Assembly: GCA_002455655.1 (NCBI GenBank)
Contig: DKLF01000155.1
Coordinates: forward strand, 1-7,845
Source: Oscillibacter sp. UBA6647
GTDB lineage: Bacteria > Bacillota > Clostridia > Oscillospirales > Oscillospiraceae
Direction of reading: 5' to 3'
DNA length: 7,845 nt
Of this stretch, positions 1 to 5,759 are shown piece by piece (within the stretch, counting starts at the first letter, position 1; each line of letters starts with the position of its first letter). The translations under genes and the position numbers were made by a program. The notes beneath the pieces were generated by a model, which had not been told where the DNA came from, did no database searches, and saw nothing but the letters and a program-made list of their open reading frames with translations.

Positions 1-313
1 CGTCCCCGGTCTTCTGAACCGTGTCTGGTCCGAAACCTTTGTCGGACATAAAACGTCTTTATTATAAAGCCACCGGCTCAAGCTTCGTCACACATACGCG
101 CCACGCAATTGCTGTAAAGCCGGTAAACGCAGCCACACCCGGTTCTCTTGAGACACAGGCCGACGGCGGCAGCTTCCTCCGTTTAGTATGACCGGAAAAC
201 GCGCTTTTACAACGGAAGTCACAAACCATCCGGGACAGCGCTCAGCGCATATTTTACAGAAAATCTCCCGCATCTGCGCATCTTTAAAGGCGGCTGGGTC
301 CGCCGGGCTTCGC
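1..313. other. Left-edge stretch without a convincing gene
   Basis: No open reading frame here has a ribosome site, recognisable motif or believable protein. Two weak possibilities at the contig edge: on the minus strand an ATG at 49-47 opens a frame running off the contig (MSDKGFGPDTVQKTGD), with a perfect TATAAT (61-66, minus) eleven bases before it but no Shine-Dalgarno and no good -35; on the plus strand the same codon register (2-67) could be the last 21 codons of a gene ending in TAA. Neither can be decided from so little sequence. A 6-bp hairpin (28-33 with 42-47) lacks a T-tract. Confidence 0.5.
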
Positions 314-342
314 TTGACAAGGCCGACCGTCTCCTTTAAAAT
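314..342 (+). promoter_or_regulatory. Sigma-A promoter of the metal operon
   Basis: A perfect -35 box TTGACA (314-319) is followed after exactly 17 bases by TAAAAT (337-342), one mismatch from TATAAT. Transcription would begin near 349, giving a leader of about 80 bases before the small membrane protein gene at 430. The -35 region continues as TTGACAAGGCC, the same 11 bases found at the ZIP transporter promoter (3429-3439). Confidence 0.7.
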
Positions 343-370
343 GAGGGAAATCCATTGGGAGAACCGTTCT

Positions 371-409
371 GGCAAGGGAGGACGGCTTTTGCAGCTCCGC
401 GCCCTTGCC
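371..409 (+). promoter_or_regulatory. Leader hairpin before the metal operon
   Basis: GGCAAGGG (371-378) pairs perfectly with CCCTTGCC (402-409), with a further GGA/TCC pairing inside (380-382 with 396-398). It lies in the predicted 5' leader, ending about eight bases before the true Shine-Dalgarno AAAGGAGG (417-424). There is no T-tract, so it is not an intrinsic terminator. An SD-like GGGAGG (376-381) sits in the 5' arm. A role in translation or mRNA stability is possible; no known riboswitch class is recognised. Confidence 0.4.
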
Positions 410-429
410 CGTCAGGAAAGGAGGCCCCC

Positions 430-741
430 ATGCGCCGCGAAGCAGTCCGAATCAGAATACTGGCAATCGCACTGCTGGCCACGCTTCTGGCGACAGCGTG
501 GTTTGCGGAGTGGTACTCGGCGACGCACCTTCGCCACCGCTGCACAGGGGAAGACTGCACCGTCTGCGCGCGGATTACGGTCTGCCTGCAAGCGGTGGAA
601 AAAACGGGAGACGCGGCCGTCGGCTCCGGCACTTTTTTCGGGAATGTTCTTTTTTATCCGGCGGCGGCGCTTCTTTTGTGCTGCGCCGCCCTTTTGTGTC
701 CTTTGTCGCTGCTGAGGCTTAAAATTCGGCTGAACAATTGA
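430..741 (+). CDS. Small two-helix membrane protein with His/Cys metal-site motif
   Basis: The 103-residue protein starts at the ATG five bases after AAAGGAGG; earlier starts in frame lack this site. Residues about 8-28 form a first hydrophobic helix after a basic N-terminus, and about 71-95 form a second. Between them lies a cluster H33-x2-H36-x-C38-x4-C43-x2-C46, then C52, within THLRHRCTGEDCTVC. The basic N-terminus and C-terminal tail suggest both ends are inside, placing the cluster outside the membrane. From memory, similar short proteins with an H-C-TGEDC-x2-C pattern occur beside metal-transport genes in clostridia, but no characterised function is known to me. As first gene of an operon with a CobW-like GTPase/permease and a YcgQ-like protein, it may capture or sense a metal ion such as zinc (inference). 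The reading frame is well supported; function is not. Confidence 0.8.
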   Translation: MRREAVRIRILAIALLATLLATAWFAEWYSATHLRHRCTGEDCTVCARITVCLQAVEKTGDAAVGSGTFFGNVLFYPAAALLLCCAALLCPLSLLRLKIRLNN

Positions 742-770
742 TTGCCCCGCAGGAGAAGAATTCGCCCCGG

Positions 771-803
771 CTTTGGAAGACATACACGTCTTCCCAGCCA
801 AGG
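771..803 (+). promoter_or_regulatory. Intercistronic hairpin
   Basis: GGAAGAC (775-781) pairs with GTCTTCC (788-794) around a six-base loop; an alternative, longer imperfect pairing uses 771-776 with 798-803. It lies in the 117-base gap between the small membrane protein and the GTPase-permease gene. The following sequence is pyrimidine-rich but has no clean T-run, so partial termination or mRNA processing is possible but unproven. Confidence 0.25.
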
Positions 804-858
804 GTGCTCTTTTCCTGCCTCTTTGTATCTGAAACAAAAAATAGGAGGCAATTTTACT

Positions 859-2502
859 GTGAAGCAGCCATTTTCTCCGCCGTTTGTGCGGCGACGGGAG
901 GCGGTCTCCCCGCAAGGAGACTATATCCCGGTTTTCGCCATCACCGGCTTTCTGGACGCCGGAAAGACGACGCTTTTAAACAGCCTGATCCAATCCCGCC
1001 TGCGGGAGGGTATCAACCCACGCTGTATCTTTTTTGAGGAGGGCGAGGAGGACCTCGCCTCGTATGTGGAGGAGTTGAAGCCTCTTCGCCTTTCCATCCG
1101 GGAGGTGCAGCGAAACCCGGAGGCGGCATCCAAAAAAATCTATCAATACCTGCTGGAGCAGGACCCGGAGCAAATCGACGAAATCTGGGTCGAGTGGAAC
1201 GGGATGCTGCCCATCCGGGATTTGCAGGCCCTCTTCCCCGCTCCAAGCCGACAAGTCACCATGACGACCGGAGACTTCTGCCGTCTCCAGAAAATTCTGC
1301 ACGTAGGGGACGGAGAGGCGCTGGAGCGTCTGCTGGGCGGCGCAGGGGCCGCCTTGACCGATCAAATTTCGGGCTGCGACTTCATCGTGCTGCGAAACGC
1401 CCGGGACAAGGAGTTTCGCCGTCTGCGCCAGCTTTTGCGGGGACTGAATCCCGGCGTTTCCGTGCTGAGGTCTGATTGGCTCCGTGACATTGAAAAGGCC
1501 CTGCAAAAGCCCCGGCCCGCACCCAACACCTTTTTCCTTCTGAGCCTTGTTTACTTTTGCGTCGCCTACCTCCTGCTGCGGCTGGTATTGGGCGGAACCC
1601 GTGTAGACGGCGTGGTGAACGTATTTCTGGGCATCCTCTTGCAGGCGGTTCCCTTTTTGCTGATCGGTGTGCTGCTCTCTTCCGCAATTCAGGTGTTTAT
1701 TTCCGACAAGCTGATTGCGGAAAAATTTCCAAAGCACCCGGCAGGCGGCTTTTTGTTTGCCTTACTGGCGGGCTTTTGTCTGCCGGTATGCGACTGCACC
1801 TCTATTCCGGTGTTTCGCAGCATTGTGCGCAAGGGGGTTCCCCTGTCCGCGGCGGTCACGTTTCTTTCCGCCGCGCCGGTCATCAATCCGGTGGTCATGC
1901 TCAGCACCTGGTACGCCTTCGGCGGAAACTGGCAAATTGTGGCCTGCCGCGTGGGTCTGGGGCTCTTTTGCGCGGTTCTGATCGGGCTGACCTTCTCAGG
2001 GGCCAAGTTTAAATCTGACGTTCTCACCGGCGGCGGGCTTGGCGCGCTGTGCGGCTGCGGCTGTGTGGCGGACCCGGGGGCGGGAAAGCTGGAAAGCTTT
2101 ATGCTTCACGCTCAGTCTGAATTTTTCAGCGTTGGAAAGTACCTGCTGCTGGGCGCGTTTGTCTCGGCCCTGTTTCAGACCATGGGCGCGGACCTGTCCC
2201 GGACCGGCGCGGGAGAAGGCCTGCTGCTTCCTCTGCTGCTGATGATGGCGATGGCATTTTTGTTTTCCCTGTGTTCTTCGTCCGACGCGGTGGTGGCCCG
2301 AAGCTTTGCGGCCCAGTTTCCCATGGGGGCTTTGATGGGCTTTTTGGTATTCGGCCCTATGATGGACGTGAAAAATGTACTGATGCTCTCGGGGAGCTTT
2401 TCTAAAAAGTTTGTGCTCCGTCTGGCTTTCACTATGTTTGCCGTATGCGGCGCGGTGGTTTTTGCCGCCTTTTCTCTGGGACTCGGGGAGGTGTTGGTAT
2501 GA
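859..2502 (+). CDS. CobW-like GTPase fused to DUF318/ArsP_1-type permease
   Basis: The 547-residue protein starts at GTG 859, ten bases after AGGAGG (843-848); the upstream TTG at 742 has no such site. Residues about 22-215 form a P-loop GTPase of the CobW/COG0523 kind: Walker A GFLDAGKTT (30-38), EEGEED (60-65) and VEWNGM (111-116) where the family has the E-x-x-G switch. The CobW metal motif CxCC is absent, and the NKxD position reads NARD (180-183). From about 225 the chain is hydrophobic: a DUF318/ArsP_1 permease with the signature C311-D-C313-x3-P-x2-R, then SAAPVINP and a later CSSSDAVVAR (472-481) and FGPMMDVKN. A CGCGC run (398-402) lies between the two permease halves. Bacillus YcgR is the permease relative; usually GTPase and permease are separate proteins. 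Likely role: GTP-coupled or GTP-gated movement of a metal or metalloid; substrate unknown. Confidence 0.88.
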   Translation: MKQPFSPPFVRRREAVSPQGDYIPVFAITGFLDAGKTTLLNSLIQSRLREGINPRCIFFEEGEEDLASYVEELKPLRLSIREVQRNPEAASKKIYQYLLEQDPEQIDEIWVEWNGMLPIRDLQALFPAPSRQVTMTTGDFCRLQKILHVGDGEALERLLGGAGAALTDQISGCDFIVLRNARDKEFRRLRQLLRGLNPGVSVLRSDWLRDIEKALQKPRPAPNTFFLLSLVYFCVAYLLLRLVLGGTRVDGVVNVFLGILLQAVPFLLIGVLLSSAIQVFISDKLIAEKFPKHPAGGFLFALLAGFCLPVCDCTSIPVFRSIVRKGVPLSAAVTFLSAAPVINPVVMLSTWYAFGGNWQIVACRVGLGLFCAVLIGLTFSGAKFKSDVLTGGGLGALCGCGCVADPGAGKLESFMLHAQSEFFSVGKYLLLGAFVSALFQTMGADLSRTGAGEGLLLPLLLMMAMAFLFSLCSSSDAVVARSFAAQFPMGALMGFLVFGPMMDVKNVLMLSGSFSKKFVLRLAFTMFAVCGAVVFAAFSLGLGEVLV

Positions 2503-3332
2503 AGCGCGGCACTTTGAACCCTCAGGCCGCTCTGGAGGTGGTCTGCCTGCTGGCCTTTTCCGGGGTCCTTATCTATCTGGCGCTTTCGGGCGCGTACCTC
2601 TCTTATGTTGCTCCGCGGGTAAAGCCGTATCTTTTCTTTTCCGCCGGGGCACTTCTGGTCTGCGCCGTGTTTTCCGCCACGCGCCTGTTCCATCCGCAGT
2701 ACCGCAGGCGGTCCGCCCACTGCTTTTTGCTGGCCATTCCCGTGCTGCTGGTGTTGCTGCCCCATGAGCAGATCAGCACTGTCAGCTCCGGGGGCCTGCT
2801 CACCGGCGGCAGCGCCTTTGGCGGGGCGGACAGTCAGCCGCCCGCCATTTCGTCCACCGCGCCCTCTTCCTCTTCAGAAAGCCCAGAGACTGCGGCAGAG
2901 GACGGCGTATATACTATGGAGGGAGCCAGCGGGCAGGTGATCGGCTATCTCCACGGGTACGATGCAGAGGCCAAGACCGTCACGATTCCTGACAGCGAGT
3001 TCTACAACTGGTGCAGTGAGCTTTTCGTGCATCCCGACCGCTTTGAAGGCTTTGAGATTACCATGACGGGCTTTGTCCTAAAGGACATTCCGTCTTTGAA
3101 CGCGGACGAGTTTGTTCCCGCCCGGCTGATGATGTCCTGCTGCGCGGCGGATTTGTCCCCCTGCGGTATCGTATGCAAATACGACGACGTGGCAGGGCTG
3201 GCGGCGGATTCGTGGGTCACCGTCACCGGCGTTTTGCAGGTGGGTTCCTTCGAGGGTGCGCCCGAACCGCAGCTTCATGTCTCTTCCATTGAACCGGCGG
3301 AGGAAATCACGGACTACGTTTATCCGTATTAA
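2499..3332 (+). CDS. TIGR03943 / YcgQ-like membrane protein, permease partner
   Basis: The 277-residue protein begins at an ATG overlapping the permease stop (ATGA), so the two are translationally coupled. Three hydrophobic segments (about 11-29, 43-61, 74-88) are followed by a Ser/Gly/Pro-rich linker (about 95-133) and a C-terminal domain (about 135-277). That domain has the family hallmark RLMMSCCAADLSPCGIVC, with C214, C215, C222 and C226, and ends in the usual YVYP. In Bacillus subtilis the equivalent protein YcgQ is encoded next to the permease YcgR, so a two-part transporter or permease with an accessory metal-binding subunit is the natural reading. The linker and orientation suggest the Cys-containing domain lies on one face of the membrane, probably outside; that is inference. 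The biochemical role of the family is not established. A strong hairpin follows the stop codon. Confidence 0.88.
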   Translation: MKRGTLNPQAALEVVCLLAFSGVLIYLALSGAYLSYVAPRVKPYLFFSAGALLVCAVFSATRLFHPQYRRRSAHCFLLAIPVLLVLLPHEQISTVSSGGLLTGGSAFGGADSQPPAISSTAPSSSSESPETAAEDGVYTMEGASGQVIGYLHGYDAEAKTVTIPDSEFYNWCSELFVHPDRFEGFEITMTGFVLKDIPSLNADEFVPARLMMSCCAADLSPCGIVCKYDDVAGLAADSWVTVTGVLQVGSFEGAPEPQLHVSSIEPAEEITDYVYPY

Positions 3333-3353
3333 ACCGCCCCCGCCGGGGGAGAA

Positions 3354-3393
3354 CACAGCAGGGGGCAGAAATCGGCCCCCTGCTGTGCCATTT
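3354..3393 (+). terminator. Terminator-like hairpin after the metal operon
   Basis: A perfect 13-bp, GC-rich stem (3354-3366 with 3375-3387) closes an eight-base loop 22 bases after the stop of the YcgQ-like gene. Only CCATTT follows, so the T-tract is weak; termination may be inefficient or the hairpin may protect the 3' end. A small hairpin CCCCC/GGGGG (3337-3349) lies just before it. Confidence 0.6.
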
Positions 3394-3428
3394 CACGAGC
3401 CGGGACAAACAAAATCCGCCTGCCCGTG

Positions 3429-3457
3429 TTGACAAGGCCAAACGGATACAGTATGCT
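3429..3457 (+). promoter_or_regulatory. Sigma-A promoter of the ZIP transporter gene
   Basis: TTGACA (3429-3434), a 17-base spacer, then TATGCT (3452-3457). The predicted start near 3464 leaves a leader of about 35 bases. The box continues as TTGACAAGGCC, identical over 11 bases to the promoter at 314, which hints at shared control of the two metal-related units. Confidence 0.65.
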
Positions 3458-3497
3458 GTTTTAAAAATTAACATCATTTGGCACTTAGAAAGAAGAG

Positions 3498-4289
3498 ATG
3501 CGTTTTATGAACATGGATGTATTGCAAGGCATTCTAATCCCGTTTATCGGCACGACGGCAGGCTCAGCCTGTGTCTTTTTTATGAAGGATTCCCTGGGCG
3601 ACCGCGTACAGCGCGCCCTTACCGGTTTTGCCGCCGGTGTGATGGTGGCGGCCTCCATCTGGAGTCTTTTGATTCCCGCCATCGATCAGTCGGCGGACAT
3701 GGGAAATTGGTCCTTTGTCCCGGCGGTTGTGGGCTTTTGGATCGGCGTGCTGTTCCTCCTTCTGCTGGATCACATCATTCCTCACCTTCACCGTGGCAGC
3801 GAGCAGGCCGAGGGCCCTCAAAGCCATCTTGAAAAAACCACCATGCTGGTGCTGGCGGTGGCGCTTCACAACATCCCGGAGGGGATGGCCGTGGGCGTGG
3901 TGTACGCGGGCTTTCTCTCCGGCGAAACCTCTATCACCGCCGCAGCGGCCCTGTCTTTGTCCATCGGAATCGCCATTCAGAATTTCCCCGAGGGAGCCAT
4001 CATTTCCATGCCTCTGCGCTCTGAGGGAATGGGCAAGGGAAAGGCTTTTGCGGGCGGCGTGCTTTCCGGCCTTGTGGAACCGCTGGGCGCGGTGGCGACC
4101 ATTCTGGCCGCCACACTGGTGGTTCCCGCTCTGCCCTATCTTCTGAGCTTTGCCGCCGGAGCCATGCTTTATGTGGTGGTGGAGGAGCTGATTCCCGAAA
4201 TGTCGGAGGGCGGCCATTCCAACATCGGCACCGTGTTTTTTGCGGCTGGCTTCAGCGTAATGATGGTGCTGGACGTGGCTCTTGGATAA
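3498..4289 (+). CDS. ZIP-family divalent metal transporter, GufA-type
   Basis: The 263-residue integral membrane protein has the hydrophobic pattern of an eight-helix ZIP transporter and normal bacterial length. Motifs, numbered from the ATG at 3498: LDHIIPHLH (90-98) in the short His-containing loop after helix 3; HNIPEG (124-129), the helix 4 metal site; QNFPEG (161-166), the helix 5 site; and EELIPE (229-234) near the end. ZIP proteins move Zn2+ (also Fe2+, Mn2+, Cd2+) toward the cytoplasm; the exact metal is not visible here. The opening phrase GILIPFIGTTAGSACVFFMK is typical of this subfamily. The start is uncertain: the purine-rich AGAAAGAAGAG (3487-3497) is too close to 3498 and fits ATG 3507 better. 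It has its own promoter and terminator, so it is a single-gene unit beside the permease operon, presumably serving the same metal economy. Confidence 0.93.
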   Translation: MRFMNMDVLQGILIPFIGTTAGSACVFFMKDSLGDRVQRALTGFAAGVMVAASIWSLLIPAIDQSADMGNWSFVPAVVGFWIGVLFLLLLDHIIPHLHRGSEQAEGPQSHLEKTTMLVLAVALHNIPEGMAVGVVYAGFLSGETSITAAAALSLSIGIAIQNFPEGAIISMPLRSEGMGKGKAFAGGVLSGLVEPLGAVATILAATLVVPALPYLLSFAAGAMLYVVVEELIPEMSEGGHSNIGTVFFAAGFSVMMVLDVALG

Positions 4290-4319
4290 CATTCCGGCAG
4301 ACAAAATATGACTCTTTAT

Positions 4320-4355
4320 TTCGGCGGGGAAATCCCCGCCGAATTTTTCCTTTTT
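4320..4355 (+). terminator. Intrinsic terminator after the ZIP gene
   Basis: TTCGGCGGGG (4320-4329) pairs perfectly with CCCCGCCGAA (4334-4343) around a four-base loop, followed directly by TTTTTCCTTTTT (4344-4355). It lies 30 bases after the ZIP stop codon and has all the parts of a rho-independent terminator. Confidence 0.92.
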
Positions 4356-4420
4356 ACTGATAAAACACAGTCTTTCGCACAAACTAAATCCGAGTCCTCG
4401 ACTCAGAAAGGGGTATTTTT

Positions 4421-4813
4421 ATGGATAAACACACCGATCAGTATAAAGACGATTTGGAATTCCCCGACGAAAAAAACCGCCAAAAAAAGCAGCGGGACCC
4501 CGGAATCCCCTACGCCGATGATACAACTCAGGCCAATCCCACCTCTCAGCAGGACTGGCAGCACGGCACAAATTCTTCCGGAAGCGGCTATGGACAGGAT
4601 GAAAATATATCTCGCCAGCTTCGCCGGGAGAGCAGAAATTTCATGGGCTCCGTCGGCTCCATCGGGGCCTACGGTTCTCTTGGCGCCACGGGTTCCACTC
4701 GCTTTACGGGCGCAATCAATCCCACATCCGACCCGTCCTCTCCGTCCGGTGCACCCTCTCCGGACGGGATGAAGCACACCGACCAAAGCTCTGAAGAGCA
4801 TAAGGAGCACTAA
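4421..4813 (+). CDS. Hypothetical hydrophilic low-complexity protein
   Basis: I do not recognise this 130-residue protein. The ATG follows AGAAAGGGG (4405-4413) by seven bases, and terminators lie on both sides, so it is a single-gene unit. No clear promoter was found in the short gap. Residues 1-70 are highly charged and polar (Lys, Asp, Gln, Asn), without a signal peptide or membrane segment. Residues 76-92 form a Gly/Ser periodic stretch, GSVGSIGAYGSLGATGS, and the tail is Ser/Pro-rich, ending in SSEEHKEH. There is no cysteine. The composition suggests an intrinsically disordered protein. Spore- or stress-associated small proteins of Firmicutes can look like this, but no homology is claimed. 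Overlapping frames on both strands (4403-4810 minus, 4308-4772 plus) give less protein-like sequences. Whether it is expressed is unproven. Confidence 0.62.
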   Translation: MDKHTDQYKDDLEFPDEKNRQKKQRDPGIPYADDTTQANPTSQQDWQHGTNSSGSGYGQDENISRQLRRESRNFMGSVGSIGAYGSLGATGSTRFTGAINPTSDPSSPSGAPSPDGMKHTDQSSEEHKEH

Positions 4814-4849
4814 TCTCCCTCCTCCTCCGCAACCGGCGGCAACCCGCGC

Positions 4850-4882
4850 AAGGAGACGCCAAACGAGGTTTGGCGTCTCCTT
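4850..4882 (+). terminator. Terminator hairpin after the orphan gene
   Basis: A perfect 15-bp stem (4850-4864 with 4868-4882) with a GAG loop begins 37 bases after the stop codon at 4813. The 3' arm ends in CCTT and runs into CTATTAAA, so the T-tract is modest. It lies between convergent genes, but on the minus strand it would be followed by GC-rich sequence, so it mainly serves the plus strand. Confidence 0.7.
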
Positions 4883-4932
4883 CTATTAAAAAAATTTTCC
4901 CCATGGACACAGGACCAAAGAGCCGCCTTAAA

Positions 4933-5592
4933 TTACAGCAGCTCGAATTCGTTTTTATGGAAGTTCAAAGCGCCGCTGTCCCGTAGCCTTCCAAGTTCCG
5001 CCGACATGGCGCTGCGCTCTACACACAGATAATCCGCCAATTCCTGACGGTTGAAAGGAATCGCAAAGCGGCTCCCCCCCGCCCGCCGAGCCTCTGCCGA
5101 TAGATAGGCCAGCAGCTTTTCCCGCGTGGTCCGTCGGGAGGTAAACTCAATTTTCTGAGTCAGCGCAATGTTTTTTATGGAGACGATACGCAGCATGTTT
5201 TGAATCAGCCGGTTGTGGAAATCGCAGGCCCGGGTGCAGAGCGCGGTCAGCCTGCCGCAATCGATAAACAGCAGCTCGCACGCGTCCAGCGCCATCACCC
5301 CCACGGGCAGCGCCTTCGCCCCCGCACAGGCAAAAGACTCACCGAACAGGTTGCCCGGCCCGATATTCGCAAGGATGCTGCGGTTTCCGTAATAGTCGTC
5401 CTGAATCACCTGCACCTGCCCCGTCAGCACCACGCCAAATTCCCGAATTTGCTCTCCCCCGGAAAAAACAGCCTGCCCTTTTTCATAGCGAACCGTTCTG
5501 ACTTGCAGGCAGCGCAGCAGCGGCTCAAAATCCGCCTCCTCAATTCCCCGAAACAGCTCCGTCGCCTTTAACACGTTAAAATATTTTTTCAT
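4933..5592 (-). CDS. Crp/Fnr-family regulator, probable HcpR-like
   Basis: The 219-residue protein starts at the ATG at 5592-5590, preceded by AGAGGA a few bases upstream; the longer frame to 5646 would begin inside the promoter. Residues about 10-115 form the cyclic-nucleotide-type beta-roll (GQAVFSGGE, LTGQVQVIQDD, GNLFGE), about 115-145 the dimer helix, and 178-206 a helix-turn-helix with recognition stretch VERSAMSAELGRLR. It lacks the N-terminal cysteine cluster of FNR but has a run C89, C105, C112, C119, C123, which could serve redox or haem sensing (inference). Divergent placement from hcp is typical of clostridial regulators of hybrid cluster protein genes, usually called HcpR and linked to nitrosative stress. 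It probably controls hcp-ferredoxin and itself. The family is certain; the specific name is inferred from context. Confidence 0.93.
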   Translation of the reverse strand: MKKYFNVLKATELFRGIEEADFEPLLRCLQVRTVRYEKGQAVFSGGEQIREFGVVLTGQVQVIQDDYYGNRSILANIGPGNLFGESFACAGAKALPVGVMALDACELLFIDCGRLTALCTRACDFHNRLIQNMLRIVSIKNIALTQKIEFTSRRTTREKLLAYLSAEARRAGGSRFAIPFNRQELADYLCVERSAMSAELGRLRDSGALNFHKNEFELL

Positions 5593-5605
5593 AAAATCCT
5601 CTTTT

Positions 5606-5619
5606 GTTGGAATTCCAAC
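5606..5619. promoter_or_regulatory. 14-bp palindrome, candidate operator of the Crp/Fnr gene
   Basis: GTTGGAATTCCAAC is a perfect inverted repeat, 14 bases upstream of the regulator's start codon and about ten bases past its predicted transcription start. This position suits autorepression. A near-match to the left half, GTTTGAATT, reads on the minus strand across the -35 region (around 5662-5670). No equally good copy is seen upstream of hcp. Confidence 0.45.
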
Positions 5620-5634
5620 CGACTTGCTGTCTGA

Positions 5635-5663
5635 ATCATAGTACACTCAAAGCATAAAGTCAA
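5635..5663 (-). promoter_or_regulatory. Sigma-A promoter of the Crp/Fnr gene
   Basis: Read on the minus strand, TTGACT (5663-5658) is followed after 17 bases by TATGAT (5640-5635); each box differs from consensus by one base. The predicted start is near 5628, giving a leader of about 36 bases. Confidence 0.7.
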
Positions 5664-5759
5664 TTCAAACGTCTCACACTCTCATACAGAAGTGTCCCCA
5701 CGCCAAATCAGCGGCCCATTCCGGGCAGACTGCTGAAATTCAGAGTATGCGGGTTTGGA

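Noticed and set aside
88..375. A 95-codon minus-strand frame in the left stretch
   Set aside because: No ribosome site or recognisable family; its few cysteines look like chance.
188..715. A 175-codon plus-strand frame overlapping the small membrane protein gene
   Set aside because: No ribosome site, Arg-rich low-plausibility translation, and it crosses the strong promoter and the better-supported gene at 430-741.
742..858. N-terminal extension of the GTPase-permease from TTG 742
   Set aside because: The extension is Arg-rich and unlike the family, lacks a ribosome site, and the GTG at 859 has AGGAGG at ideal distance.
976..1737. A 253-codon minus-strand frame opposite the GTPase domain
   Set aside because: Shadow frame without a ribosome site or family resemblance; the plus frame has clear Walker A and permease motifs.
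3564..4382. Long minus-strand frame opposite the ZIP gene
   Set aside because: His/Gln/Gly-rich shadow translation of a GC-rich membrane protein gene, crossing the ZIP terminator.
4403..4810. Minus-strand frame opposite the orphan gene, starting at GTG 4810 after a GGAGGAGGAGGGAG run
   Set aside because: The purine run looks like a ribosome site, but the translation is not protein-like, and both neighbouring terminators and the SD at 4405-4413 favour the plus-strand gene. Kept as the main alternative for this locus.
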